NCBI RefSeq assembly: GCF_002086795.1
Contig: NZ_MVIM01000002.1
Location: 496,001 to 560,000 of the forward strand
From: Mycolicibacterium tusciae
GTDB lineage: Bacteria > Actinomycetota > Actinomycetes > Mycobacteriales > Mycobacteriaceae
DNA length: 64,000 nucleotides
Reading direction: 5' to 3'
Positions 7,919 through 16,971 of the stretch are shown piece by piece. A model generated the notes under the pieces. It was not told the DNA's origin, made no database searches, and worked only from the letters and a program-made list of their open reading frames with translations. Made by a program: the position numbers and the translations under genes. The number at the start of each line of letters is the position of its first letter. Positions within the stretch are counted from its first letter, which is position 1.

Positions 7919-9506
7919 AAGGCGACGTCGGCTCTCGGCACTCGTCGCCGCAGCGGCGCTGACCGCCACCAGCTTCAGCGCCGCTTGCGCGCGGCAATCT
8001 CCCGACCTGATCACGGGTCCCTACGCAGCACTGCTGGCGAGTTCGGCCGACCTCGGCCCGTCGCGTTCTGGTGACACCCAACTGACCGTCACGCTCGCAG
8101 ACCCGTCGCAGGCGCAGGCATTGACCCGATGGGCCGGTGATCAGGGCCTGTGGGTACGTACCCGCCCCGGTGACGGCTGGGCCATCGTCGAGGGTCCGGC
8201 CGCTGAGGTGGCACGGGCATTCGACGTACCCATCCATGACTACCGCGGCCGCAAGGGCCAGGTGTTCTACGCGTCCACTCACCAACCGTCGATACCGTCA
8301 CCCCTGCGTGGCGTGGTGGCGGGGGTGGGCCGGATCAACAGCTACACCCCGCACCAGATGAAACGCCCCGGGTTCCTGCCCCTTGATGTGCGGTGGGGTG
8401 GGCTGACCCCCGACGGTCTGCTGCAGGTTTACAACGCCGACCCGCTGGCGGAGCAGGGCATCACCGGTAAAGGCCAGACGATCGTGTTCTTCGCGTTCGA
8501 CAGCGCCGACCAGGAGGACTTGGACCTCTTCGCCGACACCTCCGAACTGCCCCGCTTCACCCCGGTGATCGTCGGCGGCAAGCCCGAGCAACAGCACGGC
8601 GAAACTGCGATGGATCTTCAAGTGGCACATGCGATTGCGCCGGATGCCCGGCTCGTCGTGGTCAACGCCCGGCCCACGGTCTCCGGCGACGGCGCCTTCG
8701 AAAAGATCGGCAAGATGTTCGAAGAGGCCGACCGCCAGTTCCCCGGGGCGGTGTGGAGCCTGTCGATCGGATGGGGTTGCGACAAGCTGGTCACCGCGGC
8801 GGATCTGGCGCCGGTGGCGGCGGCGCTCGAAAGGGCGCAGCGTCGTGGCACCTCCGCGTTCGACGCGAGCGGCGACAACGCGGGCCTCGAGTGCAAGGCC
8901 AGCGACGCATGGTCGGCCCCACCGGGTCCCGATGACATTGGCGTGGACGCGGTCTCGTCGATACCGGCGATGACGACGGTCGGTGGCACGACGTTGTCGA
9001 CGAGCCCTCGCGGCGATTGGGTGGGCGAACGCCCATGGGTGGATTCACCGCTGTCGCAGGGCTCGACCGGTGGTGTGTCGGTACTGTTCGAGCGCCCGCA
9101 ATGGCAGAGCCAGTTGCACATCGAGCAGGACACCCAGCGTCGCCGCCTCGTGCCCGATGTCGCGGCGGTCGGGGATCCCTTCACCGGGGTCAGATTCATC
9201 TACAAGCAGACCGAGGTGCTCGGCGGCGGCACGTCGCAGTCGGCGCCGATCTGGGCCGCGATGACCGCGCTGATGAATCAGTACCTCGTCGAGCGCGGCG
9301 GCCATCAGATCGGGAACGCGAACCCGCTGCTATACCGCGTGGCCGCCGGTTCTTATCTACCGGGATTCCGTAACGTGGGCCGCGGCGGGAACGCGGTCTA
9401 CTACTCGAACCCCGGCTACGACCTGGTGACCGGACTGGGTAGCCCGAACATCGACAATCTCGCCCGCAATATCCTCGGACTCCAGAAGGGGGTGGCGCCT
9501 CGGTGA
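7869..9506 (+). CDS. Sedolisin-family (S53) serine protease, lipid-anchored
   Basis: A serine-carboxyl peptidase of the S53 family, which usually acts at acidic pH. From the GTG at 7869 it has 545 residues. A basic region is followed by a hydrophobic segment and a possible lipobox FSAAC (C40). Residues about 70-140 look like a pro-kumamolisin-type activation domain. Catalytic residues fit the family: E245 and D249 in GETAMD, the oxyanion Asp in DASGDNAG (D336), and Ser in GGGTSQSAP (S456). The calcium-site region GYDLVTGLGSPN is near the end. The start is not certain: the frame is open to 7686 but that part is an Arg/Pro shadow of the lipoprotein gene. It is coupled to the next gene by a GTGA overlap. 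Confidence 0.9.
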   Translation: MLLRRRHRRPRLAAIAKRRRRLSALVAAAALTATSFSAACARQSPDLITGPYAALLASSADLGPSRSGDTQLTVTLADPSQAQALTRWAGDQGLWVRTRPGDGWAIVEGPAAEVARAFDVPIHDYRGRKGQVFYASTHQPSIPSPLRGVVAGVGRINSYTPHQMKRPGFLPLDVRWGGLTPDGLLQVYNADPLAEQGITGKGQTIVFFAFDSADQEDLDLFADTSELPRFTPVIVGGKPEQQHGETAMDLQVAHAIAPDARLVVVNARPTVSGDGAFEKIGKMFEEADRQFPGAVWSLSIGWGCDKLVTAADLAPVAAALERAQRRGTSAFDASGDNAGLECKASDAWSAPPGPDDIGVDAVSSIPAMTTVGGTTLSTSPRGDWVGERPWVDSPLSQGSTGGVSVLFERPQWQSQLHIEQDTQRRRLVPDVAAVGDPFTGVRFIYKQTEVLGGGTSQSAPIWAAMTALMNQYLVERGGHQIGNANPLLYRVAAGSYLPGFRNVGRGGNAVYYSNPGYDLVTGLGSPNIDNLARNILGLQKGVAPR

Positions 9507-11305
9507 GCAGCCCAGGTGGCTCGTCCACCATGGTTTGTCGGGCGTGCGAAACCGAAGTACCCGACGCGGGCTTCTGTGGCCGTTGCGGCGCGAAACAGGC
9601 CGGCGGACAGGGGCGTTTGCGCCTCGGCGCATACGCGGTCGCCCCGCACGAACACACGCTGCTGCCGTACTTCGTCACGTCGCTTTTCCCGCAGCTGTCG
9701 CAGCGGTCGCACATTGCCTTTCGGGTGGGGCTGGCGGTGCCGCTCCTCGGCGTAATCGGTTTCGCATTGCTGCGGTGGCAGGCACCGCTGATCACGGTGG
9801 GCGCCCTCGGGCTGCTGATCCTGTTCGTGCTGTTTCTGCGCGAGTCCGACGTCGATGACGACCTGCCGCGCGGCTTGTTGACGCTGACCGCCGCGCTGGG
9901 AATCGTCTTGGGTGTCGGCTGTGCCTACGCCGTCAACGAGTTCGTCCCCGACGACTACGTCTTGACGCTGGGAAGCGAGTACACCACACAGACGCTGTTC
10001 GACAAGGCGCTCGTGATCGTAACCCCGGTGTTCTACGCGCTGCTGATGCTGATTCCGACGGTGGTGATTCGGCTGATCCAGCGCGGACCGCGGGAGTCGT
10101 TGGACGGCTACGTAATCGGGGCACTCGGGTCGATCAGTTTCACCTCCGCGGCGACGCTGACGCTGCTGTCTCCTCAGTTCGAGACGGGGATCAGGGCCAG
10201 CGACCGAGCGGTCGACACCTTGGTCGTGCAGGCCGGAATTCAGCTCATCGCCGTCCCTTTGACGGCGGCGATGCTCGGCGGGTTGTTCGGGATGGCACTG
10301 TGGTTCGGCCGTCGGACCCTCATCGCGATCAGCGTGCTGCTGATCCTCGGCTTGTACGCCCTGTTCGGCGTGATGGATCTCAAGACGATTCCGATATTCG
10401 TGGAGTTGGTGCTCTACCTGTTCATCGCGCTGTTCGCCGTGATCGCGCTCAGGCTCGGCGTCCAGTTCGTCCTGATGACCAAGGATCACGACCCGGGAAC
10501 CCACATCGGGTTTCTGCGCTGCTTTCACTGTCACCGCGTCGAACCCGACATGCCGTTCTGCCCCAATTGCGGGGTCGCAACGCATGCGGCATCGGAATCC
10601 TCGCGCGATGTTCGACGCACCGCACACGATGTCGAGACCGCGCCGGTGCGTCGCCCGAGCCATGCCCGTCTGATGACGGCGCTGGCCATCGGCACGGCCG
10701 TCGCGGCGGCCGCGGGCATCGCCGCCGCGTTTGCGTCGACGCCCCCGGTGGTCGCCTATCAATGCCCGCCCGACTGCGGACGTCCGCCGATCTACGAACC
10801 GATCGAATCGTATCCGCGTTACGTCTCCGAAGACGGCGCGTTTTCGGTCCAGTACCCGGGGCCGGGAACGGCTTACGTGGCAACCCTGCAGCCGGATGGC
10901 GTCGAGTTGAAATTCACCGGCGGCGACACCGGCACCATGGAGCTGTTCGGCCAGCCCGCCGAGGGTAAGACAGCGAAGCAGATTACGGAAAGCCTTGTTG
11001 CCGAACACTTCCCGAACGCGACCGTTGATTATCAGATCCCCAACGCCATGGTCGGCTACGAGCCCGGGTATGGCGTCGTCTATGACGACTATCCGCAGGA
11101 CGCCCGCGGTTCGTTCACCCGGCTGCGGCTCCTCGTCATGGTCGCGGTCAAGAACGACTATGCGTTGGCTGCGGCCGCGATCGGACCGTACCGCGAGTTC
11201 ACCCGGGACGACGGACCGGGCCACCCATCCGCGGCGAACCTGCAACTTGCCATGGATATGGGCAAGTACGTCAACAGTTTTCGGTGGACAGAGCCGGAGG
11301 ACTGA
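9503..11305 (+). CDS. Polytopic membrane protein with two zinc ribbons
   Basis: A 600-residue protein of unknown function. An N-terminal zinc ribbon has Cys at 12, 15, 25 and 28; a second has Cys at 340, 343, 353 and 356 (CFHC and CPNC). Between them lie about six to seven hydrophobic segments (residues about 70-320). Another hydrophobic segment at about 393-412 leads to a C-terminal domain of about 190 residues (YPRYVSEDGAFSVQYPGPG and onward) that probably lies outside the membrane. It begins with a GTG overlapping the protease stop by four bases, so it belongs to the same transcript, and it converges on the DUF2993 gene with only three bases between stops. Confidence 0.8.
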   Translation: MSSPGGSSTMVCRACETEVPDAGFCGRCGAKQAGGQGRLRLGAYAVAPHEHTLLPYFVTSLFPQLSQRSHIAFRVGLAVPLLGVIGFALLRWQAPLITVGALGLLILFVLFLRESDVDDDLPRGLLTLTAALGIVLGVGCAYAVNEFVPDDYVLTLGSEYTTQTLFDKALVIVTPVFYALLMLIPTVVIRLIQRGPRESLDGYVIGALGSISFTSAATLTLLSPQFETGIRASDRAVDTLVVQAGIQLIAVPLTAAMLGGLFGMALWFGRRTLIAISVLLILGLYALFGVMDLKTIPIFVELVLYLFIALFAVIALRLGVQFVLMTKDHDPGTHIGFLRCFHCHRVEPDMPFCPNCGVATHAASESSRDVRRTAHDVETAPVRRPSHARLMTALAIGTAVAAAAGIAAAFASTPPVVAYQCPPDCGRPPIYEPIESYPRYVSEDGAFSVQYPGPGTAYVATLQPDGVELKFTGGDTGTMELFGQPAEGKTAKQITESLVAEHFPNATVDYQIPNAMVGYEPGYGVVYDDYPQDARGSFTRLRLLVMVAVKNDYALAAAAIGPYREFTRDDGPGHPSAANLQLAMDMGKYVNSFRWTEPED

Positions 11306-11308
11306 CCG

Positions 11309-12271
11309 TCAGATGTTCGAGAAGCAGGAGTCTTGCTCGCTCCTGGGAATCGTCGCGTTCTGGGTGGAGAACTGGGTTTCGACGCCCGCGTCCGTCACCT
11401 TCACCGAGTCGGCCTTGATGTCCATCGGCAGCTCCTGCTCCAACTGGGCGGTGAGCGAGTCGAGTGCGGGCTGAATCGTCTCCCGCGGCAACGTGAAACC
11501 GAGTCCGGTCAGCTCCGTCACCTCCAGCGTGAGAGCGCCGTTCTTGACCGTCGGCTTGGTGACGATGCTGCCGAGCGCCGCCTCCAACTCGACCGTGCCA
11601 TCGGACGGGTTGGTCGTGACGCCGGAGATCAACGATCCGACCAGCGGAATGGCGTCCTGAATGGACTGCGACATGCCGGCCGATGTCCAGTCGATCTTCG
11701 CGACGAGCGACCCGATCGTGCCGCCGCCACCGGAGCCGGCGTCTTCATTCAAGTTGACGTTCTCGACGGTCACGTCGGCTTTCATGCCCTGCAGACTGCC
11801 GATCTGATTGCCGGCGGTTTCAATGTGCAGGCTCGAATAGTGCCTGGACATGTGCTGTATCAGGAAGGGCGGCATGAAGGCGAACGACACCTCGGCCTTG
11901 TCCTCGACAAGACATTCGACGGCGGAGGCGACCCTGGTCTCGCCTTCATTGCGGGCGTACAGCTCGACGCCGATCAGCGCTGCCGCGACCACCGCGACGA
12001 CGATGACCAGCGTCAGAACGATGGACAGCGGGTCGCGAAGGAAGCCCTTCGACCGCTTCGCGGGGGTGGGCTCCTCCTGCTGCGGCGCCGACGTCTGCGG
12101 CCCAGGAGGCCCCTGGGGTGGCGGCGCGGAGTAACCCGGCGGCGGCCCCTGGGGCGGCTGTTGCGGGTAGTCCTGGCGGCCCTGCGGGTACTGGGGCGGT
12201 CCCTGTGGCCGTTGCGGCGGGCCCTGCGGCGGTCCCTGCGGCTGGTTGCGGCCGTCCCAAGGGTCTGTCAT
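11309..12271 (-). CDS. DUF2993 membrane-anchored protein (Rv0479c-like)
   Basis: A 320-residue envelope protein syntenic with Rv0479c. The first 75 residues are rich in Pro, Gln and Gly (repeats of QGPPQ type), followed by a single membrane segment at about 84-105 and a periplasmic DUF2993 domain. DUF2993 includes LmeA, a lipid-binding protein needed for lipomannan elongation, so lipid or phosphoinositide binding is a reasonable guess but not shown. Its ATG overlaps the nitrilase stop by four bases (ATGA), so it is the last gene of a minus-strand operon. Confidence 0.85.
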   Translation of the reverse strand: MTDPWDGRNQPQGPPQGPPQRPQGPPQYPQGRQDYPQQPPQGPPPGYSAPPPQGPPGPQTSAPQQEEPTPAKRSKGFLRDPLSIVLTLVIVVAVVAAALIGVELYARNEGETRVASAVECLVEDKAEVSFAFMPPFLIQHMSRHYSSLHIETAGNQIGSLQGMKADVTVENVNLNEDAGSGGGGTIGSLVAKIDWTSAGMSQSIQDAIPLVGSLISGVTTNPSDGTVELEAALGSIVTKPTVKNGALTLEVTELTGLGFTLPRETIQPALDSLTAQLEQELPMDIKADSVKVTDAGVETQFSTQNATIPRSEQDSCFSNI

Positions 12272-13104
12272 CCCCGCGATTCTGCCTTACGCCATAGGTG
12301 ATCTGTGCGGTTGTGCATGACCGCGATGGTTTCGCGGACCTTCTGGGCCGCATCGAGGTCGATATCGGTGACGAGCAGATCCGGATCGTCGCCCGCCGAT
12401 GCGACGACCTCGCCCACCGGAGACGCGACGACGCTGCCGCCCACCCCGGTGGGCCCCAGCGACGCGATTTCGTCGCCCGGATAGGCCTGATCGACCGCGG
12501 CGACGAAGCCCGTCGTGTCGATCGCGCGGGCGCGGGCCAGCAGCGTCCACTGGTCGAGCTTGCCGGCACCGGTGCCCCACGATGCGTGGACGGTGATGAG
12601 TTGTGCTCCGCGGCGGGCCAATTCGATGTACAGCTCGGGGAAGCGGACGTCGTAGCACAGGGTGAGGCCGACGGTGACGGGGCCGGAGTCATCGTCGACA
12701 GTGATCACCACGGGCTCGCGGCCCGGCGCCACGGTATTCGACTCGGTGAACCCGAACGCGTCGTAGAGATGGATCTTGTCGTAATGGGCGTCGACTCCCG
12801 GTCCCGTCGCGATCAGGGTGTTGGTGACCCGCGTCCGCCCATCTCGGGTGTCGGCGGGAACGAACATGCCTGCGACGACGACGATGCCTGTGCGCTCGGC
12901 GATCTGCCGCACTCCCGTCGCCCATGGGCCGTCGAGCGGTTCGGCGATCGAGGCCAGCGAAGCGCCGAACCGGCACATCGTCGCCTCCGGGAACAACACC
13001 AGCCGCGCACCCGCGTCGGCTGCGCGTCGGGTGTAGTCCTCGACCAGGGCGAGGTTGGCCGCGGGGTCGGTGCCGCTGCGGATCTGTGCCAGGGCCACGC
13101 GCAT
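12268..13104 (-). CDS. Carbon-nitrogen hydrolase (nitrilase superfamily, Rv0480c-like)
   Basis: An amidase of the nitrilase superfamily, 278 residues, syntenic with Rv0480c. The catalytic triad is visible: Glu in LFPEATM (E40), Lys in YDKIHLYDAFG (K110) and Cys in LCYDVRFPELY (C150). This pattern is closest to the Nit1/Nit2-type hydrolases, some of which repair deaminated glutathione; in a mycothiol producer the substrate may differ and cannot be read from the sequence. The ATG at 13104 gives the usual MRVALAQI start; a GTG two codons upstream is also possible. Confidence 0.9.
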   Translation of the reverse strand: MRVALAQIRSGTDPAANLALVEDYTRRAADAGARLVLFPEATMCRFGASLASIAEPLDGPWATGVRQIAERTGIVVVAGMFVPADTRDGRTRVTNTLIATGPGVDAHYDKIHLYDAFGFTESNTVAPGREPVVITVDDDSGPVTVGLTLCYDVRFPELYIELARRGAQLITVHASWGTGAGKLDQWTLLARARAIDTTGFVAAVDQAYPGDEIASLGPTGVGGSVVASPVGEVVASAGDDPDLLVTDIDLDAAQKVRETIAVMHNRTDHLWRKAESRG

Positions 13105-13123
13105 GGTCACCAGCGTAGGACGT

Positions 13124-13915
13124 TCAGGGGAGGGGATTCGGCGCCACCGCCTGCCACGGCACCGTGAGCACGCCGTCGCGCATCCGTCGTCGCGGCGGGT
13201 CGACCTGGAAGCCGCTGTTGCGCAGGAGATCCAGCATTGCCCGCCAGCGCACCCTCGGGCCGAAGACTCCGTGGCCCGCGACGCTGGCCCACGCGCGATC
13301 GGCCGCCGCGAGCAAAGCATGGATCGGCTGACCGTCGACGTTGTGATGGATCAGCACCTTGGGCAGCCGGACGGCGAGATCGGACGGGCGCTCGATGGCG
13401 AACGGATCGCAGGCCAGCGTGAGGCTCAGCGGACCGTCGGCGTCGAGCAGCACCCAACAACAGAGTCTGCCGAGTTCATCGCACGTGCCGTCGACGATCA
13501 GACCGCCAGGGGCCAACTGGGCTTGCATGGTCGACCACGCCTCGGCCACCGCGTCGACGGGATATTGACGCAGCACGTTGAATGCGCGCACCAGGGCGGG
13601 GCGCCGCCCGGCCAATTCGAAACCGCCGAGGGCGAATTCAACGGTGTCGCCGACGGCGGCTCGTGCCGACGCGACTCGTTCGGGATGGATTTCGAGGCCG
13701 ATGACCCGAACGTCGTTACGCACCATCCGCAGTCGCTCGGCCAGTTCGAGAGTCGTCACCGGCAGCGCACCGTAGCCGAGGTCGATGACCAACGGGTCGG
13801 CGGCGGACAGCAGTGCGGCGCGCACCCGTCGCGAATGCACCAACCAGCGATCGCTGCGCCGTAGCCGGTTATAGCCGGTGGTGCCTCGCGTGAGCTGTCC
13901 AATCGGGGCAGCCAT
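13124..13915 (-). CDS. Class I SAM-dependent methyltransferase-like protein
   Basis: A 263-residue protein with a Rossmann-type methyltransferase fold: motif I reads VIDLGYGALPVTTLEL at about residues 43-58, followed by an acidic end of strand 2 (VIGLEIHPERV) and FALGGFEL at motif III. The Gly-rich loop is slightly unusual (DLGYGALP rather than DxGxGxG), so cofactor binding is likely but not certain. The substrate is unknown. It lies 19 bases upstream of the nitrilase gene and about 57 bases downstream of the DUF2505 gene on the same strand. Confidence 0.72.
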   Translation of the reverse strand: MAAPIGQLTRGTTGYNRLRRSDRWLVHSRRVRAALLSAADPLVIDLGYGALPVTTLELAERLRMVRNDVRVIGLEIHPERVASARAAVGDTVEFALGGFELAGRRPALVRAFNVLRQYPVDAVAEAWSTMQAQLAPGGLIVDGTCDELGRLCCWVLLDADGPLSLTLACDPFAIERPSDLAVRLPKVLIHHNVDGQPIHALLAAADRAWASVAGHGVFGPRVRWRAMLDLLRNSGFQVDPPRRRMRDGVLTVPWQAVAPNPLP

Positions 13916-13972
13916 GAATTCAAGCTTAAGCCGGTGGGTGCCTCGAGCCCCGCACCACGCCGCAGGCGCCGC

Positions 13973-14485
13973 CTAGGTGTTCTCGGCGATCCACACCGTG
14001 GTGAAGCGCTGCTCATGGATGAGGAGGTCGACGAGTTGACTGCCGATGAAGTTCTCGATCTTGCCGCCGACGAGCGGAATGTTCACCTCGACGGTGGCAT
14101 TGAAGTCCAGCCTCGAGCCGGTGCCGGGATTCGCCGGGACCAAGGTCGCGCTGCCACTCAGTTTTGCCGGTGCATCGTGAATTCTGAGATTGACGGTCGC
14201 CGCCGCCTGACCGTCGCGGAACGGCGACCACACCTCTTCGCGGATCAACGTCAGGTCCCCGCGATGGAACTGCTGAACCACACCCGGCAACCGGTTGGCG
14301 AGGATCTTCTGCGTGGTCACGACGTCGATACCGCCGTCGTCGCCGAGGATCAGCCTGTCCAGCGAGTAGGCGTCCGCGCCGGACTCCGTCAACCTGGCCA
14401 TCCAGTACCGCTCTTCCCGGAATGCGCGGTGGACCTGTTCGACCGAGCCCTCGTACTCGGTGGCCATGTCGAATGAACGCGGCAT
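13973..14485 (-). CDS. DUF2505 protein (Rv0481c-like)
   Basis: A 170-residue protein of the DUF2505 family, related to START/polyketide cyclase-like folds, syntenic with Rv0481c. It begins MPRSFDMATEYEGSVEQVHRAF, the typical start of the family, and ends with a helix containing FTTVWIAENT. It probably binds a hydrophobic ligand; no catalytic residues can be named. It is divergent from murB, with 26 bases between the two starts, so the promoters must overlap, and it heads the minus-strand operon running to the DUF2993 gene. Confidence 0.83.
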   Translation of the reverse strand: MPRSFDMATEYEGSVEQVHRAFREERYWMARLTESGADAYSLDRLILGDDGGIDVVTTQKILANRLPGVVQQFHRGDLTLIREEVWSPFRDGQAAATVNLRIHDAPAKLSGSATLVPANPGTGSRLDFNATVEVNIPLVGGKIENFIGSQLVDLLIHEQRFTTVWIAENT

Positions 14486-14511
14486 AGCTGGCCACGCTAC
14501 CGTTACCGCCC

Positions 14512-15567
14512 GTGGTCACCTCGCTCATCGGCGGCGCGTCCGTCTCCGAGGCGGTGCCGTTGGCGCCGCTGACCACCCTGCGCGTGGGACCCGTTGCGCA
14601 ACGGCTGATCACCTGCGACACCACCCAGAAGGTCGTCGACGTGACGCGCGCGCTCGGCCCCGACAGCGATGCCCTCGTGCTCGCGGGTGGATCCAACGTC
14701 GTGCTGGCCGACGACCTCACCGACCTCACCGTCGTCCTGCTCGCCAACACCGAGATCACCGTCGAGGGCAACGTCGTGCGCGCGGAGGCCGGAGCGGCGT
14801 GGGACGACGTCGTCGTGACGTCGCTTGCACACGGGCTGGGCGGGCTGGAATGCCTGTCCGGTATCCCGGGTTCCGCCGGTGCGACACCGGTTCAGAATGT
14901 CGGCGCGTACGGTGCCGAGGTCGCCGACACGATCAGCCGGGTGCGGCTGCTCGACCGCCGTACGGGGGAGGACTCCTGGGTCGCACCGTCGACGCTGCAG
15001 TTCGGCTACCGCACCAGCGTCCTCAAGCATTCCGGCGCCTCGATCGTGCTCGAGGTGGAGTTCGAATTGCGCCCCGACGGGCTCAGCGCACCGATGCGCT
15101 ACGGTGAGCTCGCCAATACCCTTGGTGCAGAACCGAATTCGCGGATCGACGCCGCCCGTGTGCGGGACGCGGTGCTGGCGTTGCGGGCCGGCAAGGGCAT
15201 GGTGCTCGACGAGGCCGACCACGACACCTGGAGCGTCGGCTCGTTCTTCACCAACCCCGTCGTCGACCAAGAAGTCTTCGAGCGGCTCAGGGGCAGCGTC
15301 GACGGAGTCGTGCCCAACTATCCGGCCCCCGACGGCGTCAAGCTGGCCGCAGGATGGCTTGTGGAGCGTGCGGGCTTCGCCAAGGGCTTTCCGGGCAACG
15401 ACGCTGTAGCGCGGCTGTCGACCAAGCATGCGCTGGCTGTGACCAATCGGGGCAAAGCGACGACATCTGATGTGATTACGCTGGCCAGGGCGGTACGCGA
15501 CGGTGTCAGAACGACATTCGGGATCGAACTCACCCCCGAACCAATTCTGATTGGCGCCGCTCTCTAG
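14512..15567 (+). CDS. murB: UDP-N-acetylenolpyruvoylglucosamine reductase
   Basis: FAD enzyme that reduces UDP-GlcNAc-enolpyruvate to UDP-MurNAc with NADPH, the second committed step of peptidoglycan precursor synthesis. The 351-residue product has the FAD-binding motif [10 protein letters not shown] at 59-68, the second flavin loop [18 protein letters not shown] at about 115-133, the proton-donor Ser in SVGSFFTNP (S244) and the conserved Glu in TPEPILIG near the C-terminus. The start is a GTG with no strong ribosome site. The next gene, a cell-wall transpeptidase, follows after 15 bases. Confidence 0.96.
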   Translation: MVTSLIGGASVSEAVPLAPLTTLRVGPVAQRLITCDTTQKVVDVTRALGPDSDALVLAGGSNVVLADDLTDLTVVLLANTEITVEGNVVRAEAGAAWDDVVVTSLAHGLGGLECLSGIPGSAGATPVQNVGAYGAEVADTISRVRLLDRRTGEDSWVAPSTLQFGYRTSVLKHSGASIVLEVEFELRPDGLSAPMRYGELANTLGAEPNSRIDAARVRDAVLALRAGKGMVLDEADHDTWSVGSFFTNPVVDQEVFERLRGSVDGVVPNYPAPDGVKLAAGWLVERAGFAKGFPGNDAVARLSTKHALAVTNRGKATTSDVITLARAVRDGVRTTFGIELTPEPILIGAAL

Positions 15568-15582
15568 GTACGCTGGGTCCAC

Positions 15583-16881
15583 GTGAGCCCAGCCGATGCC
15601 GTGCCCTTTGCGCCGGCTATATCCAGGCGACGCGCCTTGACCGCGTTGGCGGTCGGCGTCATGGCGCCGGGCGCTCTGGCGGCCTGCTCCAGGGGGTCCC
15701 TGCCCTCAGCCGGTGAGGCGATCGCACCGCCCGCACCGTCGCTGAGTTTCCAACCCACCGACGCCACCGCTGACGTGGTGCCGACCGCGCCCGTCGGGGT
15801 CGAGGTCCGCGACGGCTGGTTCCAGCGCGTCGCGCTGACGAATCCGGACGGCAAGGCCGTCGCGGGTGCGCTCAACCGCGATCGCACCGCCTTCAACATC
15901 ACCGAACCGCTTGGCTACGGCGTCGAGTACACGTGGAGTGGCTCGGTGGTCGGCCGTGACGGCAACGCGCAACCTGTCGCAGGCAGCTTCACCACCGTGA
16001 ACCCCAGCGCTCAGGTCAGCGGCCGGTTCCAGCTCGCCGACGGTCAAGTCGTCGGCGTCGCGGCGCCGATCATCATCCAGTTCGACGCGTCGATCAGCGA
16101 CAAGGCGTCCGTCGAGAAGGCGGTCAAGGTCACCACCGAACCGGCCGTCGAGGGCAGCTGGGCATGGCTGCCCGACGAGGTCGGCGGCTCGCGCATGCAC
16201 TGGCGTACCAAGGATTACTACCCTGCGGGCACGAAGGTGCACGTCGACGCGAAGCTCTACGGGGTTCCGTTCGGCGACGGCGCGTTCGGCGCGGCGGATT
16301 CGACGTTGACGTTCGAGATCGGCCGCCGTCAGGTGGTCAAGGCCGAGGCGTCGTCGCACCGCATCCAGGTGCTCGACGCCGGCGGCGCGGTCATCATGGA
16401 CTTCCCGTGCAGCTACGGCGAGGGCGACCTGGATCGCAATGTGACGCGCAGCGGCGTGCACGTCGTCACCGAGAAGTACGAAGACTTCTATATGACCAAC
16501 CCCGCAGCCGGATACGCCAACATCCGCGAGCGGTTCGCCGTTCGGATCTCGAACAACGGCGAGTTCATCCATGCCAATCCGGCCAGCCTCGGTTCGCAGG
16601 GCAACTCGAACGTCACCAACGGCTGCATCAACCTGTCCGAGTCCGACGCACAGCAGTATTTCAACAGTGCGATCTACGGCGATCCGGTCGAGGTCACCGG
16701 GACGCGGATCCAGCTGTCCTATGCCGACGGCGACATCTGGGACTGGGCGGTCTCCTGGGACGAGTGGACGTCAATGTCCGCGCTGTCGGACCAGGCTTCA
16801 CCGGCGGGAATTCCCAGCACCGCTCCTGCCACGCCGTCAGGTGCGCCTGAGCCCGCCGGCGCAGGCCGCCCCGGCGGCTAG
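15583..16881 (+). CDS. lprQ: L,D-transpeptidase lipoprotein (LprQ/LdtMt5 type)
   Basis: Forms 3-3 cross-links in peptidoglycan outside the membrane. The 432-residue product has a signal with [12 protein letters not shown] and a lipobox LAAC (C35); the RRR just before the hydrophobic stretch resembles a Tat signal. Two Ig-like domains follow, then the YkuD domain with His330 (FIHANP) and the catalytic Cys348 in TNGCINLSE. The residue before the Gly is Asn where many paralogues have His (SHGC), a feature I associate with this class. A Pro/Ala-rich tail ends the protein. It is syntenic with Rv0483 and lies directly after murB. Confidence 0.93.
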   Translation: MSPADAVPFAPAISRRRALTALAVGVMAPGALAACSRGSLPSAGEAIAPPAPSLSFQPTDATADVVPTAPVGVEVRDGWFQRVALTNPDGKAVAGALNRDRTAFNITEPLGYGVEYTWSGSVVGRDGNAQPVAGSFTTVNPSAQVSGRFQLADGQVVGVAAPIIIQFDASISDKASVEKAVKVTTEPAVEGSWAWLPDEVGGSRMHWRTKDYYPAGTKVHVDAKLYGVPFGDGAFGAADSTLTFEIGRRQVVKAEASSHRIQVLDAGGAVIMDFPCSYGEGDLDRNVTRSGVHVVTEKYEDFYMTNPAAGYANIRERFAVRISNNGEFIHANPASLGSQGNSNVTNGCINLSESDAQQYFNSAIYGDPVEVTGTRIQLSYADGDIWDWAVSWDEWTSMSALSDQASPAGIPSTAPATPSGAPEPAGAGRPGG

Positions 16882-16895
16882 GTCTGGCTCCGACG

Positions 16896-16959
16896 CAATG
16901 TCGTGCTGACAGCGCGGTCGAGGCTATATGTGCACGGCGACGCTCTCAGGCCGACATTG
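16896..16959. terminator. Hairpin between convergent lprQ and SDR genes
   Basis: CAATGTCG (16896-16903) pairs with CGACATTG (16952-16959), and the pairing extends inward with a few mismatches to AGCG (16911-16914) and CGCT (16941-16944). It lies between two stop codons facing each other, so it can serve both directions. Confidence 0.6.
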
Positions 16960-16971
16960 TGATCGGATGAC

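Noticed and set aside
9416..11245. 609-residue open frame on the minus strand
   Set aside because: It is antisense to the zinc-ribbon gene, rich in Arg/Gln/His/Glu low complexity, has no domain, and is explained by GC-rich third positions.
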